The notes beneath the pieces are model-generated. The model had not been told where the DNA came from. It made no database searches and saw only the letters and a list, made by a program, of their open reading frames with translations. A DNA stretch of 64,000 bases. Origin: Bactericera cockerelli. Taxonomy: Eukaryota > Arthropoda > Insecta > Hemiptera > Triozidae. The stretch lies in the NCBI GenBank assembly GCA_024516035.1, contig CM044955.1:49211715-49275714 (forward strand). The letters run 5' to 3'. The position numbers and the translations under genes are program-made. Below are positions 1 to 10,300 of the stretch, one piece after another. How positions within the stretch are numbered: the stretch's first letter is position 1; each line of letters begins with the position of its first letter.

Positions 1-17
1 ATAGTCTTCTCAATGTA

Positions 18-216
18 CACTGGTAGTCAAGTGGTTAACGCGCTAGTCTGGTAATCCGGGTAGAGTAGGGATCCATTGGTTCGAATACCACCCAGTGCAT
101 GAATTTTTCATCATTAATTTGAGCTTGTGACCACGTAATAATAAGACTCTGAGGGTTAGGTGGTGGAAACTGCTTTGAGCATGAACCTCGCCTGGTGATT
201 ACCTTCACTAAAGAGT
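18..216 (+). mobile_element. tRNA-derived SINE, family A (defining copy)
   Basis: The head is tRNA-like, with an A box (TGGTAGTCAAGTGGTTAACG) and a B box (GGTTCGAATACC). The body continues through CACCCAGTGCATGAATTTTT and GGGTTAGGTGGTGGAAACTG to ACTAAAGAGT. Intact copies in the window end in an (ATT)n tail. About ten other copies are present on both strands. This one is broken by a family B SINE and the BEL element, and its last 89 bases recur at 7224-7313. Confidence 0.8.
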
Positions 217-373
217 CTGTCCCGGTAGCTCAGTGGTAAAGGCGGCAGTCTGTGAATCCAAAGACTCCAGAGGTCGTGGGTTCGAAATCCAGCTGGGACA
301 TGACATGTTATCCTCCCAATTGGGATTTTTACCACATAATAATATGTCTTGGGCTTACTTGTGGAATAATGGG
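217..373 (+). mobile_element. tRNA-derived SINE, family B, left part (interrupted)
   Basis: The head is tRNA-like (CCCGGTAGCTCAGTGGTAAA, then a B box GGTTCGAAATCC), followed by the family body ending GGAATAATGGG. The element stops at the BEL LTR and resumes at 7164-7223 with ATGGGACTTTTATAGTCC, GCAGTATAAA and GGCGATATTATT. ATGGG is duplicated on both sides, so the LTR element inserted into this SINE. Confidence 0.8.
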
Positions 374-738
374 TGTAGGATTGTAGCCCTTTTAGGGGGT
401 TTAGAAAACTTGGGGTTAAATTAACAAAGACATAGAGAAAGGAAAATTGTGCTGAGTCCTTACCTGATCGAAAAAATGTGATGGAGTGAAAAGTGAAAGT
501 GGTGAAGAGGTTAGAGTTGGTTGGTTGAGAAGATAGCGCTTCCAGCGGCAGGAGGGGAAGTTGGTTCTCCAAAATGGCAGGGTTGCCAGCTGACTTGGAA
601 CAGATTTCTTGGTGTGGGACTTTTAACTTTTGTTAGGGTTTAAAAATACTTCCCTCCACTCTCAACTCAAGCACGAAATGATCAGGAGAGGAAATAGGAG
701 ACAGGAGCGGCAACTCAGACATTCACAAGAATTATACA
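374..738 (-). repeat. 3' LTR of the BEL/Pao element
   Basis: The 365 bases match 6799-7163 with one substitution and share the TG...CA ends. The element is read on the minus strand, so this is the downstream LTR. Confidence 0.95.
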
Positions 739-750
739 TTTTCCCCCCAC
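739..750 (-). other. Polypurine tract of the BEL element
   Basis: On the minus strand GTGGGGGGAAAA directly abuts the 3' LTR. This is the expected place and composition of the plus-strand DNA primer of LTR retrotransposons. Confidence 0.7.
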
Positions 751-927
751 CAAAATGGCCATTTTTCAACTGGGAGAAGGGACCTATCAACCAAGTAGTG
801 GACTGTATCGGAAAAAAGTGGACTGTATCGGAACAAAATTAATGTTGGACCAGGACAAGACTCAACATAATACATCAAATATACATGAAAAATGAAAACA
901 ACAAATTGACTAGAATGGATAACTAAC

Positions 928-3900
928 CTAAGTTAAGGTGGGCAAAAGGAGAAGCTTTCGAACGGGTCTGAGAAGTCTGCGTGCAGACGTTGTAATTTCA
1001 ACAACACGTACAACACCATCTTGGTGAGGATGTATCTTGGTGATACGAGCAATGGGCCATTGCAAAGGCGCCATATTTTCTGACAAAACTAAAACAACAT
1101 CACCAACTTTGACATTGTCAGATTGGTGATACCACTTCTGTCTTTGAAGCAGAGTATGCAAGTATTCGTCTGACCAACGCTTCCAAAAGTGTTGGCAGAT
1201 CTGTGATACTAGAGTCCAGCGAGCAACAAAATTTGATGGTGACAAAGTTAAGTTGCGCTCAGGACGTGACAAAAGAGGCTGTCCAACAAGAAAATGACCA
1301 GGGGTAAGTACATCTAAATTATCCACGGTGGGAGATGGAACACCCAATGGTCTAGAATTTAAAATGGCTTCAATTTTCACTAAAACGGTCGAAAACTCCT
1401 CATAATGCAGAAGTCGATTGGTCAACACACGAGTCAAGTGAGATTTGACCGACTTCACACTCGCTTCCCACAGACCGCCCGCTGAGGGGTTGGCTGGGGC
1501 ATTAAAGGACCACTTGATTTCTCGGCTACCTAAATGGTCAACAATGGAGTATTCATTCTCCTGTAAGAAACGACAAGTGTCCTCGATGACATTGGCTGCA
1601 CCCTTGAAATTGGTACCTTGGTCCGAAAATATCATGGACGGAACAGAACGCCTGGCAATAAACCGGTCCAATGCACCAAGAAAGCAGGCTGTGGAAAGCG
1701 AGGTAAGCAACTCAAGGTGAACTGCTTTTACAGAAAAACATACAAAAACGGCAAAATAAGCCTTCAGTGATGGAGCATTCCTACGATACCCATCCTTTAT
1801 TAAGAACGGACCAGCTAGATCCACCCCTGTATTGACAAAGGGTCGGCACTGGTGGAACCGTGATAAGGGTAGCTCCGCCATCTGAGGCTGAGGAGGTTTG
1901 GCAGACAGACGGAAACATGGCAAACATTTAAAAATTATTTTTCGAACAAGGTTGCGCAGGCCAATAATAAAGTATTGACGCAGGATGAGAGTTTGGACAA
2001 TTTGCGGGCCCCCATGCAATGAATAAATATGAAAATGTCTGACCAGCAATATGGCCATATGACAATTGTTTGGAAGAAGTACAGGATGACGGGAATGAAA
2101 AGGCAATGGTGCCTTGTCTATTCTACCCCCCACCCTGAGAACACCCCCATCAAGGAACGGGGACAGCCGAGCCAGTGAATCAGGCAACTGACGCCCAGAC
2201 TGAACGGCCTCAATCTCTTTAGAGAAATGTCCTGACTGGGTAATCCTCACTAGGGTCAGCTCGGCTTGTACTAACTCATCGGTGGTCAAAGGGCCCACAG
2301 GTTTGGAAAGGGCACTGCCCGAACATCGGTGACGCCATCGAAGAATCCAGGCTGTCACGCGCTTGGCCCTAAACAAGGTAGAGAACCTTTTAATAAAAAT
2401 TAAGTCCTCAGACTCCTGCACAACCTTTGTAACCAATGTGGTAACCTCAGCTGACTTCAGCTCAGGAAGGCCCTCAACGGGTGTGAAAATACTCATTGGC
2501 CAAAAGGAAATTTCCTGCTTTAGGAAAGGTGGACCATTCCACCACAAATCATGATCAACAATAACACTAGGAAAACATCCTCGACTGGCCAAGTCAGCTG
2601 GGTTCAACTCAGTTTGAATGTGTCTCCACTGAGACGGATCAGTTAATTCTAGAATGCGCACCACCCGATTGGCAACAAACATCTTGAGCAAATGGGGCGG
2701 GGTGTGCAACCAGGAGAGGACAACCATAGAGTCAGAAAATAGATACTTGTTTGAAATATTGAGACGGGTAATTAAAGGCTTCAGAGATTCAAGGACTTCA
2801 GCCAACATCACAGCTGCGCCCAGCTCTAGTCTTGGGACCGTTACCGGCTTCACAGGGGCCACTCGACTTTTGGCCCTAATTAAATTAATGAGGACCCGCC
2901 CATCTGTGCAGACAACGCGCAGATAAACTAGACACCCCATAGCGGAAAGAGAAGCATCTGCAAATGCCACCAATTCCGGAGGAAAAATAAATGTATCCAG
3001 AATAAGTCTGGGAATACGAATTGACTCAAGCAGAGGGAGCTCAGAAGCAAACCTCTTCCACTCAGTCAAAAGGTCACCAGGCAAAACCTCATCCCAAGCT
3101 AGCCCTCTCAGCCAAATTACCTGGAGAAAAACTTTCATCCAACAGGTGACGGGGCATAAAAAACCCGAGGTATCATAGATTTTGGCAATTTTTGACAATA
3201 TTTGACGTTTGGTTTGGCAATTGCAATGTTGTTCTACCTTGTAACAAAACATATCCTGGCAAGGGTCCCACTGTAAACCCAATATCTTAATGGCATCAAC
3301 ATCATCAAATAAAGAGTGTGGCCTCTCCAACATGTCCTCTGGAAAATCTCCCAAGACCCCAGGATGCGAACTGGACCACTTCCTCAGTTCAAACTTGCCA
3401 GCAGCAAGGAGGGACACTAGTTCATCCCGCATCCTGAGTGCCTCCTCAACAGAAGATGCCCCAGAGACCAGATCGTCAATGTACACCTCACTACTTAGTG
3501 CACGGGCAGCCAAAGGGAACCTCGCCCCCTCATCAACAACTAGTTGCTTGATTACTCGCTGGGCCTGAAATGGCGCAGAAGCGACACCAAAACACACACG
3601 CTGTATCTCATACTGCTGAATAGGCTGAGATGGATCCTCACGCCATAAAATCTGTTGAAACGGGCTGTCCCTAGGATCTACCTTGATGGCACGGTACATT
3701 TGACGAATATCAGCCGTAATGGCAATTTTATTTAAACGGAAATTCAAAATCAGGTCATTTATGTCTGACTGGAGTTTTGGACCAACTAGCAAGGTTTCGT
3801 TCAAAGATGGATGGTGGGGACCTGCACGCTCAGCAGGGCTGAAAACAACCCGCACCTTGGTCGTAGAACTAGAGGCCTTCATAACACCATGATGAATCAG

Positions 3901-6453
3901 AACATAAGTGGATGGCTTTGTGGCTGGGATCATATGTCCCTGATCAACATAATCCTTTAAATTTTCATGATAAAGAGATTTAAATTCTGGTTTATATTCC
4001 AGGGAACGCTCCAGTTTTAACAACCGAGACTTGGCATGATTCAAATTATTTCCTAAATCAGGTGGGCGGTCAGCACGAAAAGGCAAACGAACAACATAAG
4101 TTCCATCAGGGTCCCTGTAATGTGTGTTCACAAAGTGCTCTTCACATCGGACCTCATCTGGATGGGCTGGAATTTTAACTTGAACCTCTTCCCTTTCCCA
4201 AAACTTTCTCAGTTGATCATGCAGTGCTGTGTCCACAGTAGTCACATGAAAGGACTGAGATACAAGGGGGGTATTAGAGTTTACCACTCCCATAACAAGA
4301 TAACCAAACATAGTAGGAATAAGGGAAGGTTCACCAGACACTACCGACTTTTGTAAGTCCAAAATGCTGGCATAATATTCAGCACCCAATAAAATATCCA
4401 CTCTAGATGGATGGCAAAAGGTTGGGTCTGCCAAAGCATATCCCGCCAAACTTGACAAAACATGCCTAGGGACAGCAACAGAGGGAACATGACCTGATAT
4501 TGATGGTAATATGACAGCATCAATAGGAAGGGATCTGCCATCCAGACGAGAAGACAGGGTGCAGGAAACCTGACCTTTCACACGCATGGGTTCAGATTCA
4601 CCCACACCGGAAACACAGACATTACTTGTCTGGATAGGCAAATTCAAAATATTTACTAAATGGGCAGACACAATGCTAATCATGCTACCAGGATCTATTA
4701 ACACTCTAACTGGGTGCTGGATTCCAAAGCTGTCCAATATGGACACCAATGCTGTACCCAACAACACCTGACGACTAGGGAGGACTCCTGAGCCAGAAAC
4801 GTCTCTACACGAGAGGGCAAGATTAACCTCAGCTTGATTAGGTTGATCCGAAACAGTATAAATTGGATTTGAAACAACTGGTTGAGAAACACCCCCACTG
4901 GGAGAAATCTCATTAGCAGGCATATCTCTGTGCAACAAGGAATGGTGAGCACGAGATCCACAATGACGGCAACTGAACTTGGTTGAGCATGATGACCTTG
5001 AGTGAGGCCCGAGGCAGGCAAAACACAAATGATGGGTCCTCACTGTGTCAAAACGCTCTTGAACAGACATGGCGGCAAATAAATTACACTCAATTAGGCG
5101 GTGAGCCTTGGAACAATGAGGGCAGGAAACACCACTGGCAGAACGGGACTGGTTTGACCTAAAGTCAGGTTTGGCAACACTGGATGACCCATTATAGGGT
5201 TTGGCAACATTAAATGACCCATTAGAGGGTTTGGCTACATTAAATGACCCATTAGAGGGTTTGGCTACATTAAATGACCCATTAGAGGGTTTGGCTACAT
5301 GGTGAACATCACCCTTGAAACTACTTGAAAACCCTTTATAGGGTCTGGCAACATTGGACGGCAACACATCTGTGGAAATACCTGCAACATCTACTTGGGT
5401 AACATACGACCCTCTCACCTCTGGCTTCATAAATGGTTTTTTAACACTAGACCCAGACGAGGCACCCATGAGCTCCGCCACTGAAACCCGTGCCTGAACA
5501 TAGGTCCGGAGATCAGAATAGGTGGGTATGGAATTTAATGAGATTTTCTCATGCTCAAAAGCCTGTCTAGTTAGAGGGTCTAATGCATTAAGGCCCATGT
5601 ACAACAGTAAAAAATCACCCTTATCCTGTAGGGAAGTATTTTCCAAAGCTTCAACATTTGTGTTGAATTGATCCAGCCACTTCTGTAACTGAACCTCACT
5701 GGTTAATGGCTTAAAGGCAAATAATTTATTACAACACTGATGGGCTACAACCCGAGGATTACTAAAACGCTTGACAAGTGAATTATAGGCAACTTGATAG
5801 TTTTCAGCCACAAAGGCAATGCTTTGAACACTAGACAGGGCTGACCCCTTCAACAAGGAAACCAAATATGTGTACTTTTCAATAGGTTCTAAACCTGTGT
5901 TACTATGGATCAAAGCATCAAAAAGTGACTTAAAAGCAGGAAAAGATTCATAATCCCCCATAAAACATTGAATATTCACTTGAGGCAACTTTGGCTTCAT
6001 CCTACCATCGTTGGTTGCAACCACCATAGGCTTGACCTCTGAGGTCCCTGTAATGACCCCCAAGACATCAAAATACATAGCTTCAAACTGTTTTGAAACA
6101 GAATGAATGGCAATTCTTTCCTCTGTAGTAGGATGAAGAACATTATATTCACAAATAGTATCCTGCACTGATTGAAACTCCTTGAAAGTTGATTCCAGAT
6201 AAGGCATGGAGGCTCGCATACGGACCAAAAGCAATGGGTCATTTTCCACTTTTGGAATGAGTCCATGGAATTCCTGAACCCTAGTAATTAAACGTTTCCG
6301 TCTCTCTACCACCACCTCTACCAGATTCCTGTCCTGGTCACCTGCCATGTTAGATGTAAATATTAAAGGAAAAATGCACTTACTTGGTTGACAACAACAA
6401 AAAAAAAATATGTGCTTTATGAGCCACGTGAAAATCAAGAAAAATCTAACCAA
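928..6453 (-). CDS. BEL/Pao gag-pol polyprotein
   Basis: An uninterrupted 1841-codon frame. The likely start is the in-frame ATG at 6348 (MAGDQDRNLVEV); the 35 codons before it are hydrophobic and do not look like gag. Order from the N terminus: DUF1759-type gag; four 10-residue repeats around VAKPSNGSFN (about 5170-5300); Cys/His knuckles (CPHCSKAHRLIEC, then CFACLGPHSRSSC); an aspartic protease with LIDPGS (about 4685-4701) in place of the usual D-S/T-G; reverse transcriptase with YIDD (about 3472-3483); RNase H (FADAS); integrase zinc finger (HGG...CLPC); DDE core with VDLAGPF (about 1804-1826), SDQGTNF (about 1606-1628) and GGLWEAS (about 1453-1480); and a DUF5641-type C terminus. The domain order and single fused frame are typical of BEL/Pao. 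It is probably translated from LTR-driven RNA and could still be active. Confidence 0.95.
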   Translation of the reverse strand: MVRFFLIFTWLIKHIFFFCCCQPSKCIFPLIFTSNMAGDQDRNLVEVVVERRKRLITRVQEFHGLIPKVENDPLLLVRMRASMPYLESTFKEFQSVQDTICEYNVLHPTTEERIAIHSVSKQFEAMYFDVLGVITGTSEVKPMVVATNDGRMKPKLPQVNIQCFMGDYESFPAFKSLFDALIHSNTGLEPIEKYTYLVSLLKGSALSSVQSIAFVAENYQVAYNSLVKRFSNPRVVAHQCCNKLFAFKPLTSEVQLQKWLDQFNTNVEALENTSLQDKGDFLLLYMGLNALDPLTRQAFEHEKISLNSIPTYSDLRTYVQARVSVAELMGASSGSSVKKPFMKPEVRGSYVTQVDVAGISTDVLPSNVARPYKGFSSSFKGDVHHVAKPSNGSFNVAKPSNGSFNVAKPSNGSFNVAKPYNGSSSVAKPDFRSNQSRSASGVSCPHCSKAHRLIECNLFAAMSVQERFDTVRTHHLCFACLGPHSRSSCSTKFSCRHCGSRAHHSLLHRDMPANEISPSGGVSQPVVSNPIYTVSDQPNQAEVNLALSCRDVSGSGVLPSRQVLLGTALVSILDSFGIQHPVRVLIDPGSMISIVSAHLVNILNLPIQTSNVCVSGVGESEPMRVKGQVSCTLSSRLDGRSLPIDAVILPSISGHVPSVAVPRHVLSSLAGYALADPTFCHPSRVDILLGAEYYASILDLQKSVVSGEPSLIPTMFGYLVMGVVNSNTPLVSQSFHVTTVDTALHDQLRKFWEREEVQVKIPAHPDEVRCEEHFVNTHYRDPDGTYVVRLPFRADRPPDLGNNLNHAKSRLLKLERSLEYKPEFKSLYHENLKDYVDQGHMIPATKPSTYVLIHHGVMKASSSTTKVRVVFSPAERAGPHHPSLNETLLVGPKLQSDINDLILNFRLNKIAITADIRQMYRAIKVDPRDSPFQQILWREDPSQPIQQYEIQRVCFGVASAPFQAQRVIKQLVVDEGARFPLAARALSSEVYIDDLVSGASSVEEALRMRDELVSLLAAGKFELRKWSSSHPGVLGDFPEDMLERPHSLFDDVDAIKILGLQWDPCQDMFCYKVEQHCNCQTKRQILSKIAKIYDTSGFLCPVTCWMKVFLQVIWLRGLAWDEVLPGDLLTEWKRFASELPLLESIRIPRLILDTFIFPPELVAFADASLSAMGCLVYLRVVCTDGRVLINLIRAKSRVAPVKPVTVPRLELGAAVMLAEVLESLKPLITRLNISNKYLFSDSMVVLSWLHTPPHLLKMFVANRVVRILELTDPSQWRHIQTELNPADLASRGCFPSVIVDHDLWWNGPPFLKQEISFWPMSIFTPVEGLPELKSAEVTTLVTKVVQESEDLIFIKRFSTLFRAKRVTAWILRWRHRCSGSALSKPVGPLTTDELVQAELTLVRITQSGHFSKEIEAVQSGRQLPDSLARLSPFLDGGVLRVGGRIDKAPLPFHSRHPVLLPNNCHMAILLVRHFHIYSLHGGPQIVQTLILRQYFIIGLRNLVRKIIFKCLPCFRLSAKPPQPQMAELPLSRFHQCRPFVNTGVDLAGPFLIKDGYRRNAPSLKAYFAVFVCFSVKAVHLELLTSLSTACFLGALDRFIARRSVPSMIFSDQGTNFKGAANVIEDTCRFLQENEYSIVDHLGSREIKWSFNAPANPSAGGLWEASVKSVKSHLTRVLTNRLLHYEEFSTVLVKIEAILNSRPLGVPSPTVDNLDVLTPGHFLVGQPLLSRPERNLTLSPSNFVARWTLVSQICQHFWKRWSDEYLHTLLQRQKWYHQSDNVKVGDVVLVLSENMAPLQWPIARITKIHPHQDGVVRVVEITTSARRLLRPVRKLLLLPTLT

Positions 6454-6777
6454 GGGAACCCCTATGACTTAACCAATACAAAAAAAATTACCAAGGGAAC
6501 CCCTATGACTTAACCAATACAAAAAAAAATTACCAAGGGAACCCCCAACTTTAAAATTAACTGAACACAAACAACACTGAATTTATGGGTAAAACAAACA
6601 CAAAAAAAACACTTATATCACAGAAGGATTACATTTGACTCATCACTTTAGCATGATACCCCATGCTTCAAACTTAGGCAGACTTCAAACTTCAACCATG
6701 AGGGCAGACTTCAAACTTAGGCAGAATTCAACTTGGCACATTTCCCTAAAAAGGGGACCCCCTAAAAACAGACATAC

Positions 6778-6795
6778 GGCCGCGTGGAAGGACCA
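6778..6795 (-). other. Putative primer binding site
   Basis: On the minus strand, TGG starts three bases after the 5' LTR and continues TCCTTCCACGCGG. The position and TGG start fit a site complementary to a tRNA 3' end. The tRNA was not identified. Confidence 0.45.
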
Positions 6796-6798
6796 AAA

Positions 6799-7163
6799 TG
6801 TAGGATTGTAGCCCTTTTAGGGGGTTTAGAAAACTTGGGGTTAAATTAACAAAGACATAGAGAAAGGAAAATTGTGCTGAGTCCTTACCTGATCGAAAAA
6901 ATGTGATGGAGTGAAAAGTGAAAGTGGTGAAGAGGTTAGAGTTGGTTGGTTGAGAAGATAGCGCTTCCAGCGGCAGGAGGGGAAGTTGGTTCACCAAAAT
7001 GGCAGGGTTGCCAGCTGACTTGGAACAGATTTCTTGGTGTGGGACTTTTAACTTTTGTTAGGGTTTAAAAATACTTCCCTCCACTCTCAACTCAAGCACG
7101 AAATGATCAGGAGAGGAAATAGGAGACAGGAGCGGCAACTCAGACATTCACAAGAATTATACA
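6799..7163 (-). repeat. 5' LTR of the BEL/Pao element
   Basis: Partner of 374-738. It would carry the promoter and RNA start for the minus-strand element. No TATA box was assigned. Confidence 0.95.
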
Positions 7164-7223
7164 ATGGGACTTTTATAGTCCTAATCGGGCAGTATAAAAA
7201 AGGCGATATTATTATTATTATTA
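7164..7223 (+). mobile_element. SINE family B, right part
   Basis: Continuation of the copy that starts at 217. The first five bases are the BEL target duplication. It ends in an ATT-rich tail. Confidence 0.8.
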
Positions 7224-7313
7224 TGACCACGTAATAATAAGACTCTGAGGGTTATGTGGTGGAAAATGCTTTGAGCATGAACCTCGCCTGGTGATTACCT
7301 TCCACTAAAGAGT
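7224..7313 (+). repeat. Second copy of an 89-90 base stretch of SINE family A
   Basis: Matches 128-216 with two substitutions and one indel. Both share bases that other family A copies lack (CCACGTAATAATA, GGTGGAAA, GAGCATGAACC, GTGATTACC). The two therefore arose by duplication and not as independent SINE insertions, and they flank the nested SINE B plus BEL block. Confidence 0.75.
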
Positions 7314-7344
7314 ATCATTATAATGTGAAAGATACAGAACTCAC

Positions 7345-10300
7345 CGGTTTGCACCTGTAGGAATCGAACGTGAACATGCTGCCGTTGTGGTGGTGGTGGG
7401 TGGACAGGTGCCGCCCCAGCGCCCAGTAGTGGTAGGGGGGACAGTAGCAGTGGGCGGTGGCCACCAGGTGTTCCTCGTCCGTCACCTCCAGAGCTTTCTC
7501 TCGGGGGGAGCAGGGGGGCACCTCGGAGATCTTGTTGCAGAACTGGGAACGGAAAGAAAGAAATTTCCAGCGAAATAGGTTAAAAAGTCTTTATCAATAA
7601 TTATTACGACCTTTGCAGTTCAAAGGGACCAGGCGCGGCCGGTGCTAAGGAACTGCGGAACTGCAGCACCCCCAGAAGAAAAAGAAAAAGAGAGGATTAT
7701 CTCAAGTCCTAGCTCGTACACGATGAAAATCATCACGTATTTCTAGAATAATTAATGGATAATTATTATGATTCGCATGGTAAACAATCTCAAACTCTTT
7801 AGTAAGTAACTGAAAGAGCGACTCTATAAATCCCATTTTAGTCCGGTATATGTGGCAGCCCCCCCAAATCATTTTCCCACCGGCCGTGCCTGAAAGGGAC
7901 GTTAAACCCAAAAAACAGACTTAAAAAATAAAAGCCCCAAAAATTGTTGTTATTACCATAATACCTATATGAAAACAGTCAATGAAATCCCCCAAAAAAA
8001 ACACTTCGTGTAAAAATAGTTGTCAAGTGTTGAAATTATTAAAAAAAAAAAACTGATATCAAAAACGTCAATTTGCTATGTTTGAAGGAATTCAATTAAA
8101 ATAAGAGCCTCACAACAACACGCTTGAGCAAACTTCGATTTGGTACTGAATTAAGACACTGTATTAACAGTATTCACCATAGCAGCGTTCAATTCGGGCC
8201 TTAATTTTTAATATTGTAAAATAAGTTTTACTCTTATGTTTACCTTGAGTTGAGATCGACTGTCCAGGTACATTGTCCAGGGATCTGTGTAGTCCTCGTT
8301 CCAACTGAAATCAAAATAGGGATTATGTAGACACGATCAAGTACCAAAAATATAAAAATAAATATGTTTCTTTGTGTTATTATATCACAATTTTAGTGGG
8401 TAGGACTTTTCCATATCTATACTATCCCAATATCTTATTTTTCCCTATAATTACGCCACTGGTCGCTGCTAACATTAAATCAGCAACTCATTTTTTCTCA
8501 TGAGGTATAAGTGGACCCCTAAACACCCAAGTACAGAGCATAAAAAATCCTGCGTCGCTGGGGATCGAACCCAGGTCACCGTGCGTGCAATGCCTAGCGC
8601 GTTAACTCACTCGGCCACGGTGATTAATAAAAAAAATACCAAACATTAAGAAATAGCCGTATTGTACAAAAAAACATCAATCAATTCGAATAAGTATCAA
8701 ATAAATGCAGGGGACTGTCGGAAGTGTCCTAAGAGTGCACTAATGGCTTAGTAGTAAGATACACTCTTGCCATCAGAAGGTCCCAGGTTTGATCCACAGA
8801 GCAGTCTAAAAATTGATTGCAGTTGTTTGTATGGGATACCTCCCGGTGCGCTCGTGTTGACCCAGAACCTAAGTGGGAAGTGCTGTGTCGCTTCCTATCC
8901 ATCAGAGGGGATGCATACTACGAGATAGACAAGCTACAACACAAGCTTCTACAGTAGCTACTGTTTCATTGCTACGATATAAAAAAGGCTGTGAAATACT
9001 CATCTTTAAAATTAAAAAAAAAAAACTTAGCATCATAGTAAAGGATGTCACAGTATGTCACAGGTCACACTGCCCATACGTTTACAAAGAAAAACTTAAA
9101 AATTCCACGGAACCATGATCTCACGGAACCATGTCCTTCCTAACTTGAGCCAAGCGTGGCCTCAAGAGAGTGGAAGAGATTGCCACAGGCAATAACTCCG
9201 CCCTTTAGGTAGGACATTATTATTATTTTCTTTTTTACTTATTTATTTTGTCATTTGTTTGTTTTTTCTTAATTTTATACAGTTACCATTGTACTCTGTC
9301 CTCCTAATAATTATAATAATACCTACTCACTTCCAAGGGCAATCCTCCTTGTCCTTGTCATTGCAGCGACAGAGCCTCTCCACAGTGGGGGCTAACCAGA
9401 ACCTCTTGTGCACCACGCCACACACGTCGTTAAGACTGCAGTTCCTCAGGTCCCGCTCACTCCTAGCCTACAGGAGAGGGATGGATACAATGATTGTGGT
9501 TAGAAATTAGTGCAGGTTGTTTTCCATTTAACTCCATGTATTTCGCTGTGATTGGTTAAAGCTTATATTTCTTTTTATTAGTAGGGGAGGTGGCAGTGTG
9601 GCAATGTTCTTTATACAAATTTACAATACTAACCCGATTTTTTATTGAACTTGGTACATGTGTCTGGCTGGGGGACTATAAACAGGGAGTAGACCAGTAG
9701 TCTGGCTGGGAGACTGTAAACAAGGAGTAGACCAACATTGGCTTGGTTCTAGGGGCTATTGTCAATTATTAGCCTCCTTGTAAAGACAGTGGTAGAGGTG
9801 CTGAGTCATTCCTCCACTGTCTGGCTACCATCGTTCACGATGACGCCACCCTATGATGATGACATTTGTACATGATGGCCTTGTGGGTAACCACGTGAAT
9901 TTCTCAAATTAAAGGTAAATCGGTAAATTAAAGCAGCTAAGAAACAAGAGGTGGGTGTTGGGTTGGGTTAAAGAGATTGCCAAAGACAATAACCCCGCCC
10001 TTTAGTTAGGACATATGTTATGTATATATTTATTTATTTTTTCTTCTATTATATTGTATTTTAATTTGTAATTATTTGTGTTGTGTATAATATGTCCTAT
10101 TGATAAAGTGTAAATCTTAATATATAAATGTCAAAGACACTCACTGACCACTGACTGATCATCGCTCTACAGCCCCAACCGTAAGTCCTAAGAAGCTGAA
10201 ATTTGGTAGGTAGCTTTGTCTTATAGTCTAGATGTGCAATAAGACGGGATTTTTCGAAACTCCCACTACAACACCTGCCATTGGCGAAAAAGTATTTTTT

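Larger units (their letters stand above)
374..7163 (-). mobile_element. Full-length BEL/Pao LTR retrotransposon
   Basis: Two 365-base LTRs (374-738 and 6799-7163) begin TGTAGG and end TATACA. They differ at a single base (568 T against 6993 A). A 5-base target duplication ATGGG lies at 369-373 and 7164-7168. The inner part holds one long minus-strand gag-pol frame, a purine tract next to the 3' LTR and a possible primer site next to the 5' LTR. All parts needed for mobility are visible. The near-identical LTRs indicate a recent insertion. It sits inside a family B SINE, which itself sits inside a family A SINE. Confidence 0.95.

Noticed and set aside
233..424. Plus-strand open frame across the SINE and LTR
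   Set aside because: It runs through a SINE tRNA head and into the LTR; no protein motif.
5997..6266. Open frame inside the gag region
   Set aside because: Shadow of the BEL gag-pol frame.
7387..7578. Plus-strand frame rich in valine and glycine
   Set aside because: Antisense of exon 4 of the cysteine-rich gene.
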